Positions 9,728 to 22,606 are shown, numbered from the stretch's first letter. The stretch: DNA of 64,000 bases from Schistocerca nitens (GCF_023898315.1 NC_064614.1:375781348-375845347), one strand, 5' to 3'. Program-made: numbers and translations. The notes: generated by a model from the sequence alone, not told the origin.

Positions 9728-12093
9728 GTGACAATAATGGCGTGTGAAAAACGTAACACTAGGCTCCAAAGTAAATTGAGAAATGACAGCGAAGACGAAA
9801 GCAGTGTGTTAGCGCCACCGTGTAATGAATTAACAGACATTCAAAGTAGTAATTTGGTAACTGTGCATAGGGAAATGGAGCGGGTGGCAAACAAGTGCGT
9901 GGACAGTGAAACAATTAGTGAAGAGGGAAGCATTATCGATCGATCGGTCGGCAACAGCTCGCCTCAGGAATCGGGATTGACAGGACACAATTTTGCAAAT
10001 ATTGTCGACTCAGGTTTTGGGTCCTCACCGTTTTCTGAAATGAGTCAAGACACATTTTCTGCTTGTCAAAATGTGAATGTTGCCAGTGGAAATGCACTGC
10101 AAAAAAGCATAGAGAAACAGATTCCAGACACTAATACATTATTATTGCAATTAATGCAACAAATGAGACAAAATCTTCGAAAGTTAGACACAGTGGAACA
10201 AAATCAGAGACAAACACAGCAAAAGCTTCAAAAGTTAGACACAATGGAACAAAATCTTAAAAGGTTAGACGCAATGGAACAAAATCTTCAAAAGTTAGAC
10301 TCATTGGAGCAAACTCTTGAACAAACACGTGAGGATTTAACTACTGAGTTACATCACATTGAATCGAAATGTCAAAAAGTCTGTAATGACGTAAAAACAC
10401 AAATTTGTGAGCATTTCCAACCTATTTTTTCGCGTCATGAAAATGCACTACAGAATCACGAAGCAGCCATAAAAGAACTGCAAACTACTGTTCCTGAAAA
10501 TCATGAGACCTTGCAAGCTAAATTTGACTCAGTTGCATCTACCGATTCGGTTACGCAACTTGCAAAAACTCAGGAAAACTTGAAGGACACAGTAGATTCG
10601 ATTTCAACACAAATGGACACTCTGAAACTTGGTTCAGAAAAACACGCTGAGGAAATGTGTTCACTATCGGAGAAAGTAGCCGAACTTTCGGATCAGGTCA
10701 CTAACTTATCTACAAAGGTAGATGATGATCTGAATGACACAAGACCAGTAGCCTTCACTGACACAGAAGAGTATGAACAAATTAGAAAATTCAAACAAAA
10801 TCAAAATCAAATCAATACACAGTACAAAAGAGAAATCCGGGAAGTACAAGATCATTTGGCACAAGTAATACAAGAATTACATATTTCAGAGGACACTCGC
10901 GCTCCAGTACGGGAAGAGGGACATAGAAATACGGAACAGACACAAAATAACAACACAGGGCACTTCGGAAATTATGAAAGAAATTGGCAAGGTACATCGA
11001 ATTTTGAGATGGAACCGCCGAAACGACGTAACAATGACCGACATGCGACTTGCCGACATGATGATTTTGACTATAAGCTGTTCATTACTACACGTAAATC
11101 CAAAACATTCAAGAATCTGGCAACGACATTCATCCACAAGCATGGCTCCATCAATTCTCTCATTGTTTTCCTGACAACTGGTCGTTAGAACTCAGATTAG
11201 AATTTATGTGTGGCTACTTAGAGAATGAACCAGCTGTAAGAATGCGATCGGTCATTCACGATTGCCACAGTGAAGGAGAATTTTACCATGCCTTCCTCTC
11301 AGCATATTGGTCTCAAGCCACACAAGACCGAGTAAAACATGGCATCATAATGATGAAACATTTCGAACAATCTGAATTCTCCAGTCTTGTGAAATATTTT
11401 GAAGACATGTTGCACAAGAATCAGTACCTGTCAAACCCATACAGCCCCTCAGAACTCATCCGCATTTGCTTAATCAAATTACCTGAACATTTACGACATA
11501 TTATTTTGGCAGGACGTTGCAAAGACGACATTGAAGCATTTCAGGGACTCTTACAAGAATTAGAAATTGACACGGACAGTCGCGGAACGCGAAACCAGGA
11601 ACACAACAATTACAGGTCACATCCGTCGCAATTCCGCGATGAAAGAAGTAATAACTGGACACGACAAGGCTATTCTCACAACGCAAATCGTGACCAAAAC
11701 AGACACCACCCATATGACAACCACTGGGAGAGTAATAACAGTTACAGAGAAAGATCGCATTTCCGTAGTAATGAATATGACAGAGATTACCTTAGAAACA
11801 GACAATATGGGAACCAAAAGAATTATTATTACGGGAGACAGAATAACTTCAGACGCAACAGTTCGGCACACAGTTACGATTCAGGGAGAAATTCTCCACC
11901 ACGTGACGGACAAGAAAGAAACTACGGAACCTACCGACAAGACGACAGACGATATATTCGTAACGACAGACCTGAATTGCATCAGAACTGGCGGGACTTA
12001 AACAGGGCAGGGCCCTCTCGTCACGGTGAATTTGTAGAAGTTAGGTCTCCAAATCCCAATAACGGCGCGCGCCAACAAAGAGACAGACAATGA
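9728..12093 (+). pseudogene. gag: Retrotransposon Gag polyprotein with one frameshift
   Basis: The structural protein of the LTR element would package its RNA. The first 486 codons (9728-11188) hold an acidic N-terminus and then a long Gln/Leu/Glu-rich coiled coil. The coiled coil includes a decapeptide repeat of the type QNLQKLDTME, encoded by a 30-base tandem repeat. A one-base shift near 11111-11117 moves the capsid-like region into another frame. That frame is open from about 11116 to the stop at 12091-12093 and shows IHPQAW, a MCGYLENEP segment and LIKLPEHLRH. The C-terminal 150 residues are rich in Arg, Asn, Tyr, Gly and Ser and probably bind RNA. No CCHC zinc knuckle is present. Apart from the single shift the gene is open over nearly 790 codons. 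It could be intact in sister copies, or the shift could be a sequencing error. Confidence 0.82.
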
Positions 12094-12147
12094 CTCGCAC
12101 AAGCAGGCAGCCGCGTGCGCCCGCTAGCTCCGAGAAAAATAACATAA

Positions 12148-12285
12148 GACGCTAGCCTTGAGAAAAATTTTAGCATTCTTTACCGACGTATAAAACATGA
12201 CAATTGCTTTTCAGTTGAAAGTCTGCGTACTAGGAAGAGTAAAGGTTTACGCCACATTTCACATGTAAAACCGTTTATTGAATGA
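12148..12285 (+). pseudogene. Remnant C-terminus of gypsy-type Pol
   Basis: The frame is open from 12148 to a TGA at 12283-12285, after an in-frame TAA at 12145-12147. It ends with a basic TRKSKGLRHISHVKPFIE-type tail. That resembles the end of Ty3/gypsy integrases, which often finish with an H-V-x-x-L/K-P motif. It lies only 55 bases after the gag stop, so the rest of pol appears to have been removed by an internal deletion. Confidence 0.55.
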
Positions 12286-15200
12286 TAATCTGCTTTTTAA
12301 CTTTGTCTTTGCCATAAAACTTTTCACTTCACATTTCTAGTATGCTTTGTCAGACTTAAGAAACTGTTAACATGCAACAATGTTTGAAGTTAAATATCTA
12401 GTCTAGAACCTAGGGAACATTTTTAAACAGAAATTACGAATGCATTGTTATTGTGAACAGACGACACAGTGTTGTTATTTGTACATTCTTGCTTGTTAGT
12501 TACACGATTACGTAACGACTATCAGGCTTATATACTTAGGACACATACTGGTACTGCTAATGAGATTTTAATGCAACATTTTGGTTTAGTTGAAAATACA
12601 TTCTGGATTTAAAGTACTTTCCATGAGATACCAGATGACACAGTGGTTAGTTTATGTGACAGCTACACGATGTTATCACGACGCTAATAATGAGTGACAA
12701 TTTACAATGTTGCTTTTGCAGTGTATCTGTTTTATATCCGCACAATTTTTCTGAATTCTTCTGGAAAGTAAAACATGTTTTAGTATTTAACTTTTGTGGT
12801 ATAGCTACAATGAGACAGCCTTTTCTGTGGCACAACAATACGTCACAGCACAGTACTTTCTTCATCACAACAATAAGCGTAATAACTAAGATATCTATAT
12901 GCAAAGCATTTCACTTTTGTTTATCATGAGGTAAGTACATTGACTTCTGCAGAACTTAGCTTTCGGAGGACGATAACTACGAGACTTCCACAGAGATTAT
13001 CTTACAACATGATGCACAGTTTAGCGCTACAGGACACGTATTTGAGTGATTAATTTTGTACTTAAAACATTTATTTTTAAAGATTTTTGAATTGCAAAGA
13101 AGGTTTTCCGTGATACATTTCATTCCATTGCTGTAATCTGTAACACCTGAGGGTATAATTACATTAATCCTCAGGGGGGTACACACCTACTTTGTGTACC
13201 ATGTGTTTGGCAAGCACAAGGAGCCCTATCTAATATGGTATTTGCTTATACAACTTTACACATCGGTACCATATTTCTCTAACACATAAATTACACAGCT
13301 ATCTGATTATTTAATAAAGAAACAAACATTTCTTTACTACATTAGTGACAGATGTTTATGTAATTACACAGTTGGGTAACTTCACACTTATGAAATTGTA
13401 TTTTGTCTGTACTTTGTGAACTGTTCATATTTTTTTTGGAATCATTGTGATACTATGAGAGCTTTGAAAGATGTATTTGGTAAGGGAGCATGATTTTAAA
13501 GTACGTTTGAGGTAGATAACACTTTTGAAATGAGCAGAGATTTCTATTTAGGTTTTGAAATTATTGGAGGAAGCTACAACGATTTTGAGAGTTGACTGAG
13601 GTGTTATGATGTTATTTTTACGACGACGATGTGTATTATGCTGCTGAGGTATGTTTATGGTCAAGAAGCTGATGCCATATGAGGAATTTGATTATGCTAC
13701 ATATTTCATATAATGAAATATTAAAGAAGCGTCGACGAATATATATATGTGTAATAAGGTAAGGAGTAATGAGTAGCGGTTAGGGACACTGACTTGTGAA
13801 AAAGGATGTTGGAAACCAAGAATCGTACTTTAAGAGGTAGGAAATGTGTGTAAATGCGTAAATGTATCACAATGCTGGCAAAAATTTTTTGGACGCTGTT
13901 ATATTTATAGGATTTTGTTTCTACAGATTTGTAACCAAAATTCTTGACCTGTGAAATATATTTATATGAGACTGTCACTGTGGCGGAAACTGGTGTCGTA
14001 AATATTTCGGTAAGAAAGTTCAGTGACCACCTGCACGTAATGCGTCGTGGGCACCCAGCTGAGCGGCCGGGTGTGTCAGACGCCTGGAGAAAAAGCCATT
14101 ATTGCGAGCCCTTTTCAGCGGCACAGGTAGAAAAAAAAAGGGAGGCCATTATCCTCGCTATTGACGTTCCTTTGTAGAAAGCATTGTAAATACGACACGC
14201 TAATAATAACTTGGAAACATTCTTACATCTGCACACCTGATTAGGACAAGTGTATATCTACGAGAGTTGAGAGAATGTCTACTAACTTATGAAATGTCAC
14301 ATGACTATTGAATGATATTTTTATGCTTTGGTTTGCGTAATTGCTTATTTCATTTGATATCTGGTTTCCAGCTGTCTTGCAGCATTGGTTTCATAAAATA
14401 AAATTAAATGCATTTGCTAATGTGAACACTTTCTGTCAACAGATCTATTAAATAATTACTTTATGATCCACATTCTTCGAAAAAGGAGCTCTTGGAATGG
14501 AAAGAACAATAAGAAGGGACTAGTAACAGGAACTGCATATATAATTTTCTTTTCAACTACTTGGTAATTTTTTGGTAGAGTAAGTTATCGTGATGCATCA
14601 CTCTAGTGTTAAGATGTGACATAGGTATTAGACATGGCTATTTTTAGTGTAATATTTTTCTGCTTGAACTTTGTCATGTTTAGGCATACGTTATTTCATT
14701 TTTTTGCTGCTGTTTGCCAGGCATAGTGCTACTGAATTTTAATTTGTGTTACTCTGTTAAGCTAGTTTTACTACTGATTTATTTTTCTTGTTTGCTGCTC
14801 ATTGCCTTATATTAGTTGTAATTTATGCTGCTTGCTTTGCCTTTTGTATTTTTTATCATTGCTGTTTGTGTTAATTGTTTTCTGCTGCTGCATTGCCTCG
14901 TTCCTTAGTTTAGCATCTGAGCTCAGTAGATTTAAGTTAGCTTAAGAGGGGGTAGACTATATAAGAGAACTAGTTGTGATGAATTGGAAGAAATACATTG
15001 AAAATCTATAAGAAAATGGTTTGGCCAAAACAGTATTTTGAAAGAGGATATGAACCAAAAAAAGTAGGGTTTAGGGACAACAGGTTTAGGTAGGATTTTC
15101 TTGGAAATAAATGATGAAGTAAGATAATGGAAAATAAATAATGAGGTAAGAAATATGTGAACATATATATACAGAAAGCATGCTTGAATAGGATTTTTTT

Positions 15201-16417
15201 GGTGGAAACAAATGTGGAAATAAGACGAAAGATCTATGGAATGAAGTTTTGGGTTGGACTGCAGCACCAAATATCACACTGAAAACAAACCCTGTCCTGT
15301 ATTTTTGTGTTATTACACTATGTGTATTTGTGTTTTTCCTGTCTTAATGTGTTTAGCTAATAAGAGTTATGTTGTAGAATTTTTCTGATAATATGTTATT
15401 TTCTTTGTAAATATGCTTAGACATTATTTATTCTGTTTTTTTTTTTAATGCTCATGTGTGAAGTTGATATTCCGAAAGTTATTCTGATCTTTTGTCTATG
15501 CACTTATGTCATAATTCCTGTGACACTGATGTATATGTTATTTCTATTCTTTTGTAAAGCCCATATTACTACAAATGTTATCTGTATTATTATGTTTTTA
15601 ATGATGTATTTTGTACCTTTGTAATTGTATTCTCATATTATAAAATTGTAATTGACACCAGTTTATCAAATTAAGTAACTTTTAAGTTCCATTTCACTGC
15701 ACACGTTTCTGTTGGTCATAGTATATGGACAATATGTGAGAAGTAGGGACTGTTAGTGTTTGTACGTGTGTTAATAATTCAGCAAGGGACTGGATAACAG
15801 CATTGCTGGTTCTAAGGACAATTCCCAAAACTTTGTGAGTGCACAAGTGGTGGTTATGGACTTGCTATATTATCCGCAAGACTCTTCAATGGTGATTGTG
15901 CACCTGCACAGTCACAACGGATGGCTGCTGGCCATCTCTACAAGGACTACAGTGGGTCTGCATCTTTGATGATCCATCAATACCATTATTTCTACAAGGA
16001 CTGCAGTGGGTCTGCTCTGTGATGGCCTACCCACCAATACTCTTCAAAACTTCGACTGACTCCGCTGTGGGTTTGCTCTGTTGTGGCCCATTACCTGTCA
16101 GCATGTCAAGAGTCAGCACTGTCTTTCCGTTGGAAGGACAACGCTACTTCTTCAAGACTGCATGGAAATCCACTACTTCCGTGTGCATTTTCTTTTACTG
16201 CTCAGACATTGAGAAAAACACTGCAATGTGATGAATGATCAGGACTGTCTTTATGGACTGTGAGAAAAGTTTAGCTTTTGACCAACATTGTATCAATAAG
16301 TGTGTGCATTTGATTTCTTTTGTTATTGTAATTACGATTATGAAAAATTTTAACAAATATGTATTGGCCACTGCCCAAACCAATTTGTAAAATTTTTTGT
16401 GGGGAGCATGGGGGCTA
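12286..16417 (+). other. Post-pol internal region of the LTR element, non-coding
   Basis: About 4.1 kb of T-rich sequence lies between the pol tail and the 3' LTR. The longest open frames are short and show no env, protease or RT motif. A degenerate triplicated block with units starting near 15938, 15992 and 16053 shares CTACAAGGACTGCAGTGGGT-like cores. A G-rich, partly purine tract, GTGGGGAGCATGGGGGCTA (16399-16417), touches the 3' LTR and is the likely polypurine tract. Confidence 0.5.
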
Positions 16418-16958
16418 TGTAAGTAGGCTGTTTAGGTTTTTTTTGGTAACGCCACCTCTGTATGAAAATCACTGGCTGTGCTGTGTGCAGTCTGTGGCTG
16501 CTTTGCATTGTTGTAATACTCGCCATTGTAGTGTTAGGCAGCTGGCTGTGAACAGTGCGTAGCGTTGGCAGTTGGAGGTGAGCCGCCAGCAGTGGTGGAT
16601 GTGGGGAGAGAGATGGCGGAGTTTTGTAATTTCTCATGAACTGCTATATATATGATGATATCAAGGTAAATACATTGTTTGTTCTCTATTAATATCTTTC
16701 ATTTGCTAACTATCCCTATCAGTAGTTAGTGCCTTCCATAGTTTGAATCTTTTATTTAGCTGGCAGTAGTGGCGCTTGCTGTATTGCAGTAGCTCGAGTA
16801 ACCAAGATTTTTGTGAGGTAAGTGATTTGTGAAACGTATAGGTTAATGTTAGTCAGGGCTTTTTTTGGATTTTTTTGAAAGTCAGATTGCGTTGCGCTAT
16901 AAATGTTGTGTGTCAGTTTAAGCACAGTCATGTATAAATTATAAAAGGGGACGTTTCA
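16418..16958 (+). repeat. 3' LTR
   Basis: It is almost identical to the 5' LTR. Differences I see are one change near the CAGTGCG site (C in the 5' copy), two near GCTATAAATGTTG, and a shortened T-rich block after GTCAGGGC. Confidence 0.92.
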
Positions 16959-17327
16959 ATACATATAAAAGAGATAACCAATCATAGTCGGTTGTGAGAA
17001 CACCGGTAGCCATCTGTGCGGACTTATCGAAAACTCGTAGATCGTATGCCAGCAAAGATAGTGGTTAAGCGACGCCAAAGGTTCCCACGGAGACGGCGTT
17101 GTCTCATCGATATGCGCCATCCTGCCCAAGAAAATTTCAGAATTGTGGCAGCGACTGGATGTCAAGTAAGTACTGGCATGCAGCCCGACATGTAGAACGG
17201 AACGCCAGGTATTGCAGACTGTCCTATATCGTAGTGCCATTCAAGATATTGCGTGAGTGACGCCGTTACTTATCATAGAAGTAGCGTGGAGATATCCATC
17301 TGCACGTTTCAACCGCGTTGCTCTCCT

Positions 17328-17560
17328 TTGCAGCTGACTTTCATGGAGTTATAACAGCCCTCCAGTCACCGCCACCACCTGGCATCATAGTTATCATAGT
17401 TATAATTCTTTCTTTTAATATTTTTATATATGACGCATTTTGTACGACAGTACTATTTCAGACCCCTTTAAATGCATTCCACGTTCATATTTCAGTATGA
17501 GGGTCTGAGGATGGTCAATGGCTGACCGATACCGATCACCGTCGAAATAAACGTTGTTGT
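17328..17560 (+). repeat. Unclassified interspersed repeat, copy B
   Basis: It is the opposite-strand partner of 8225-8450. It runs from CAGCTGAC through the AT-rich core to GAGGGTCTGAGGATGGTCAATGGC and an AATAAACG end. The two copies flank the LTR element in inverted orientation. Confidence 0.7.
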
Positions 17561-19671
17561 GGTCAAGACTTTTTGAGTCCATTTTTAATTCCACCTTTAC
17601 AGAAATTCATCTGAAGAAAAGCCTACAGATTAATTTCCTATCAGACACGAGATTTCACTCTTTAGAAATGACTGGCTTGATTTCTGGTTTACGAGACCGT
17701 ATAGCCTTAGAATGTCTTAAGCGTGCCAGTATTATTGGAAATGGGCAATCGGACTTAATTAATTAAAAGACAAGCAGGTTTTAACTAATTACTACATTTT
17801 GTAGTTATCTCGGTGAGATGGCCGCAATGATGGTTGCGTTGTACAATGAGACTCACCAGTACTTGTACTGCAAAACCTTCCAAGTGGTACAAAATAAAAG
17901 AAAATCACACAGTATTTGAACAAAAATTAATGATTATTCTCACTTAAAGAGAGTTACATTAACACATGTGTCTTACCAGATCGGCTAGGAGGAGGACGGG
18001 TAAAGAAGGAAGTGACAAGTGAAGTGTGTCAGACGAAACAAGACAGATATTGCTTTATAAAGGTAACTTCGTAACTAAACCTATTCCTCCAACTTCAAGC
18101 ATTAAGATTTTATGTGTTATATATATAAACCTTTTTTTGATCACAAATAACACACTTCAAAGTGAGACTGTTATGTTTTCTCTTAGAAAAAAAAAAGGCT
18201 TTTAGTAAAACGGGATAAAACGAGCAACTTGAAATTCTGTAGTTGTACTGACTCCTTTCATTCAGACAGGGAAATGACCGTGTTTACTTCGCGAAATCAA
18301 ACTCAAATGTATTTCACTCAGTCCAGATGTCCATGAATGATACATATTTAGTATCGTAAAAAGATCAAAAGTTCAAACAAGTGTCTATCTGTGGGCAGAA
18401 GTCAAGTCTGCCACTTCTTTTTTTTAAACACGCTTTGTTCAAATACACACCCAAAATAAAAGGTAATACTGCTCTCCATTATGCTGAGTAGTTGGTTGGT
18501 TCAATGGTTTTTAAAATTTTCAAAACTCATTTCAGTTACTAAATTATCACAAGTAATAGTTGTTTACTACAGTAAGTTCTATTGATCATTCAATGCATAA
18601 CAACTAAAACTCAAATGACTTTGCTGTTCTCATAGTCCTTTCTTTAAAATGTCTGGACAGTAATTGATGGGTTATAGCATGGCTTGGAATTTTAAATGGG
18701 AGCTTCGGCTGGATAGGGCGAGTAACGTGGGCGCTGCAGACAAAGGACCAAGTGCGTACAACAGCAGGCGCGGTGGCGTGGAGTCTCGGGACACACCATC
18801 GGAAGCCAAAACAATCTAGGAAAGTTTTTCCAGAATTAATGGACTGGGTATCTCGAGGCTATTCAGGGCAGGGTTCTAGGACATTATGATGACGTCCACG
18901 TTCCGTAGATTACACGGAAAAATAGACTCCTATAAGAACTGCTGCACAAGCGAGATACCTGCACATGGGACAGGGAAAGTTTATTTCAGGGTACTGTCAA
19001 TTTATTTTTTTCCTCGTCTGATAGTAAGCATTGTTATGTAAATCAGCATTTACTTATAAGAAATTATCAAGAGTATAATTTGAGGCTGAAATGTTACTGC
19101 ATTACTACGACAGTTTTTGCTACAGCACAATTAGTTTACGGAACACCGTAGACAGTTTTTTTTTAATTGTCTGTATCAGTTAATGACCAATCTAGAAATA
19201 ACTAAACACAGACACAGTATACATTGTCCCTGTGCACTGATTTGTCAACTTTAAAACACTTCTTATTTGTCTGTTGAACTTCGAGAATGGAAGCGTTTGA
19301 ACCAGAACACCGACAACAATAGAGTTTTACGCCACCACACAGGGCGACCTTTCCTCCTTGCCTTACGGAATATTTTATAAATTTTTAGGCCTCACTCGCG
19401 AGTACTTTAATTACTATTCAATTAAGAGTTCATCCAATATTTTTAAATTAAGCCAAAATGTCTTATATATTCACAGATTTTCTCTCCTATCCGATTAATC
19501 GGAGGGGCAATATAGCATTTCTCGGATCCGCTCAATGGGGATCATAGATTAATACATATAGCATTCTCGGCAACTGTTCTTAGCGGGGCAATGCAACTCA
19601 TTCATTCATTCACGGAAGAACTCATGACAAGCACCACTATGTGAAGGCAGCAGTCCCACTAAAGAGAACAA
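17561..19671. other. Unassigned sequence
   Basis: Mostly AT-rich, without recognisable coding motifs. One short GC-richer patch at about 18700-18800 has no match I can name. Confidence 0.35.
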
Positions 19672-19680
19672 AATGGCTCT

Positions 19681-19838
19681 GAGCACTATGGGACTCAACT
19701 GCTGTGGTCATTAGTCCCCTAGAACTTAGAACTACTTAAACCTAACTAACCTAAGGACATCACACACATCCATGCCCGAGGCAGGATTCGAACCTGCGTC
19801 CGTAGCAGTCGCACGGTTCCGGACTGCGCGCCTAAAAA
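19681..19838 (-). repeat. tRNA-derived SINE (type 1), truncated in the tRNA head
   Basis: On the minus strand the B-box GGTTCGAATCC and the body to CAGAGCCATTT are present, but the sequence stops in the anticodon-arm region. An A-rich run replaces the usual GGCCGGC head. No target duplication is visible. Confidence 0.85.
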
Positions 19839-20104
19839 AAAAAAGAAAAAAAAATCTAATGACGGGGCTTACCGAAACAAAAATAGAAATAAGATCCAGT
19901 TATTTGACAGTTGTATACAGAAATTCATTGTAACCGTCATTTACTTATTGTCCACGGAAATAACTGGGCAATATTACTACAAATATATTTTTTCTCTTTA
20001 TTCCCAGCTGGAATTTGAAAGCCGTAACTTTGATCTATTACTTACTCACTTATCAGATAATATTTTAATAACTATTCTGTTGTATTTTTCTAAAATGTTC
20101 CTCT

Positions 20105-20870
20105 TTGCCAAGGCAGAAGAAGAGTACAAGGGCAACTGCAGAAGAGGGGAGACTGACAGATCAGCTGTTGCGGAACATGCTTTACAGCCAGAACTCTCGG
20201 CATTTCTTGAGGGTGACTTTGCGTCGCCCGCTGGAAGGAATGTCACTGAAAATTCGAAGAATTATGTGGCTGCTGCATGATGGTGTTCCACCCCACTTCG
20301 CCATTAACATCTGGACCCATCTCAATCGTGCCTTCCCTGGTTGATGGATCGGATAAGGAGATTCAGTTGCATTGTATGCGCGTTCAGCCGGCCGGTGTGG
20401 CCGAGCGGCTCTAGGTGTTTCAGTCTGGAACTGCGCTGCTGCTACGGTCGCAGGTTCGAATCCTGCCTCGGGCATGGATGTGTGTGCTGTCCTTAGGTTA
20501 GTTAGGTTTAAGTAGTTCTAAGTTCTAGGGGACTGATGACCTCAGATGTTAAGTCCCATAGTGCTCAGAGCCATTTGAACCATCTGCGCGTTCACCGGAC
20601 CTCAGTGCGTGCTACTTCTGGTTATGGGACCATCTCAAAAGTGTCGTGTATGCAGGGCCCAACCAGATGTGGAGACAATAGAGCAGCATATTCTTACTGC
20701 TTTCGACACTGGATGCAGTCTCCTCGATGTGTGCGTGTGAGTCGGAATATGCTAGGACGCGTACAGGCCGTGTGTCCGTGTGTTGAGGTACTGTGGCTCC
20801 ATGGTACAGTGCGTATTAGACCGCAGTATCTGAAACAACGTATGATTGAATAATTAAATAAATGGTCTCT
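20105..20870 (+). pseudogene. Mariner/Tc1-superfamily transposase C-terminal relic, split by a SINE
   Basis: The plus strand encodes HDGVPPHFAINIW (around the second catalytic Asp), then WIG near 20344. After SINE 20387-20584 it continues with SPDLSACYFWLWDHLKSVVY. The SPDL-x-x-C-x-F-x-LW-x-x-LK-x-x-VY pattern is typical of insect transposases that also carry a DUF4817 N-terminus, such as the relic at 693-1418. The third catalytic position appears to read Tyr where family members have Asp. Frameshifts and stops are frequent. The ends of the element were not resolved. Confidence 0.7.
20387..20584 (+). repeat. tRNA-derived SINE (type 1), complete
   Basis: It is full length from GCCGGCCGGTGTGGCCGAGC to GAGCCATTTGAACC, with A-box and B-box GGTTCGAATCC. 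A perfect ten-base target duplication, TGCGCGTTCA, flanks it at 20377-20386 and 20585-20594. Confidence 0.94.
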
Positions 20871-21379
20871 TGCAAGGAAATCATGCATTTCCGAACATAA
20901 GTTCATTGGACCTTTTTGTTTACAGGGTGATCGTTCAACCCCTGGAGGTTGTACACAATGGGAAAAAGTCACCAGAAGAAGCGAGAGAATGAAGAGGTAT
21001 TGGGAAGAAAGAAGACTTGCAAAACAGTCCACGCGTGATCTTGAAGGGTCCTTTCTGATACTTAGAACCATTAAAGGGAAATTCTAGCACTAAAACACTG
21101 CAGTAAACATTTTAACCAATTAATCTAGTAACTTTTGTTAGTACTACAGACTCTGTTTTGTTTATCTTGATTTGTTATGGTGCAACTACATGGTTGCTTT
21201 CGCTACTGGACTCACCTTCACACTACCCTGGCAGGCAGCCATTATCTGCTGGATTTCTTGGGCACAGGGCAGTCCTACAACAGCAGCACTATAACAACAG
21301 ATTCCACCATTCGCTCTAACGTCTTAGACTCCGAACTTCCTTGGTCACCTGCACCAACTCGATAGTCTTGCAAAACTGT

Positions 21380-22606
21380 CTCATTCAGTGGTCTTCGACA
21401 TCAGCAGCCTTCTCTCCATCTGTAGACAATACTGTCCAGCTGGACTGACAGCATGGTGAAAAGTGGTTGAATGCCTCGTGAAGCTGTTCTTGCCTTTCCT
21501 GAATACTGCCTCTGCGCCAAGTTGACTCGTTATTTTGTGCTGCTTTGGGTCCAGCGTCCTTAATGCCTGACGACCATTATCCGTTGCATCTTAGTAGAAG
21601 GCACAGTCCCACAACGTGTGCTCTGGAGTGTCCGCAATGCCGCAGGCGCATCTATCATTCGTCTGTCTTTCGATTTTGCACAGATGCCTAGCATACGGGA
21701 CATGACCAGTCGCGTAATGTATCAGTCTGCTCTAAGAGTGAAGAAATCTCATTTTTAGTCTCTCCCTGGTGTTAGGGAGAAATTAATATATTCTCCGTGC
21801 CATTCATTCTGCTACAGTTGTAATATGCGAACTTGCATTAACATTTTCGTATTGGCCTCAGTCAAAGTATCCTCCGTACTTCAATTTGCTTACCCCTGTT
21901 TAATCAATAAAGGGCTCCGCTTTTCCTGATTTCCAGGACCAACGGGAATATTCCAAGAATTACGAACAATCGATGCTTCGGGGTGGTGCGCTAGGCGGTC
22001 GATAATCTTAGTAAGACTCCCCATGCGCTAGTCTGACTAGCAAAGTTGGCTTCGCTTGTTGCACTCTATGAGCCCTAGCACGTGTGCCATTCCTACAACT
22101 GATGCTAATACAGATACAGAATACAGTATGCTGTGATTGTTTTCAAGGGAAGGAGAAATTGCTTACTTCCGATGGTTATAGTTTTGAGCATCACCTTTGT
22201 ACCTTCTCTGCCTACAGGTGTATTCTTGGACGAACGCCCTGATTTTCACGACATGTAGAGGAGGGAAGCAGTCTTCCGTGGGGTGCTGAAGACCTTCAAG
22301 TTCATGGAGCGCTGAATCATATTTGTCTTCTATAATTATTCTGGAGTTGTATTCTAAGACGAACAGGAAGTTATCTGCAAATGCTATAATTCTGCTTGCG
22401 TTACATCTGTCATGTTATTTATGCAGCACGGCCTCCAGTTGTACATCCGAAAGCTCTGGACCACACATCGACACCTGCGGACAGCTTTTCGATATTGTCT
22501 TCGAGATGGTACTGATAGAGTAGACAGAGATTTTCGAAAGAAGAGCTGTGTGTTTCGTTACAGACTGATATAGTAGTTGTGAAAACGTTATTGTTATACT
22601 CAGCAA
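21380..22606 (-). pseudogene. R1/Jockey-like LINE reverse transcriptase fragment
   Basis: Read on the minus strand, the RT domain shows SCPQVSMCGPEL (the CPQGSVLGP-type motif) near 22440-22480. A stop follows, then IIAFADNFLFVL near 22360-22400, where the catalytic FADD reads FADN. Towards the 3' side, near 21600-21660, the frame CACGIADTPEHTLWDC matches the C-terminal Cys-Cys-His-Cys knuckle of these LINEs. Upstream endonuclease and gag-like frames are absent, so this is a 5'-truncated, mutated copy. The exact clade would need an alignment. Confidence 0.72.

Larger units (their letters stand above)
8891..16958 (+). mobile_element. Non-autonomous LTR retrotransposon with gag but no pol core
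   Basis: Two LTRs of 547 and 541 bases begin TGTAAGTAGG and end GACGTTTCA. The flanking bases are ATAC at 8887-8890 and ATAC at 16959-16962, a four-base target duplication. Inside are a gag gene (one frame break) and a 45-codon remnant of the C-terminus of a gypsy-type pol. Then come about 4.1 kb without recognisable coding sequence and a G-rich tract just before the 3' LTR. Protease, RT, RNase H and integrase are absent. I count three clear substitutions and one length-variable block between the LTRs, so insertion was recent relative to most of the window. Ty3/gypsy affiliation is inferred from the pol tail and the duplication length. Confidence 0.88.

Noticed and set aside
12690-12929. Envelope gene in the 8.9-kb LTR element
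   Set aside because: The 79-codon frame lacks a signal peptide, cleavage site or anchor, and stops surround it.
15938-16100. CRISPR-like array
   Set aside because: Only three degenerate units, no conserved repeat boundaries, and a eukaryotic context.
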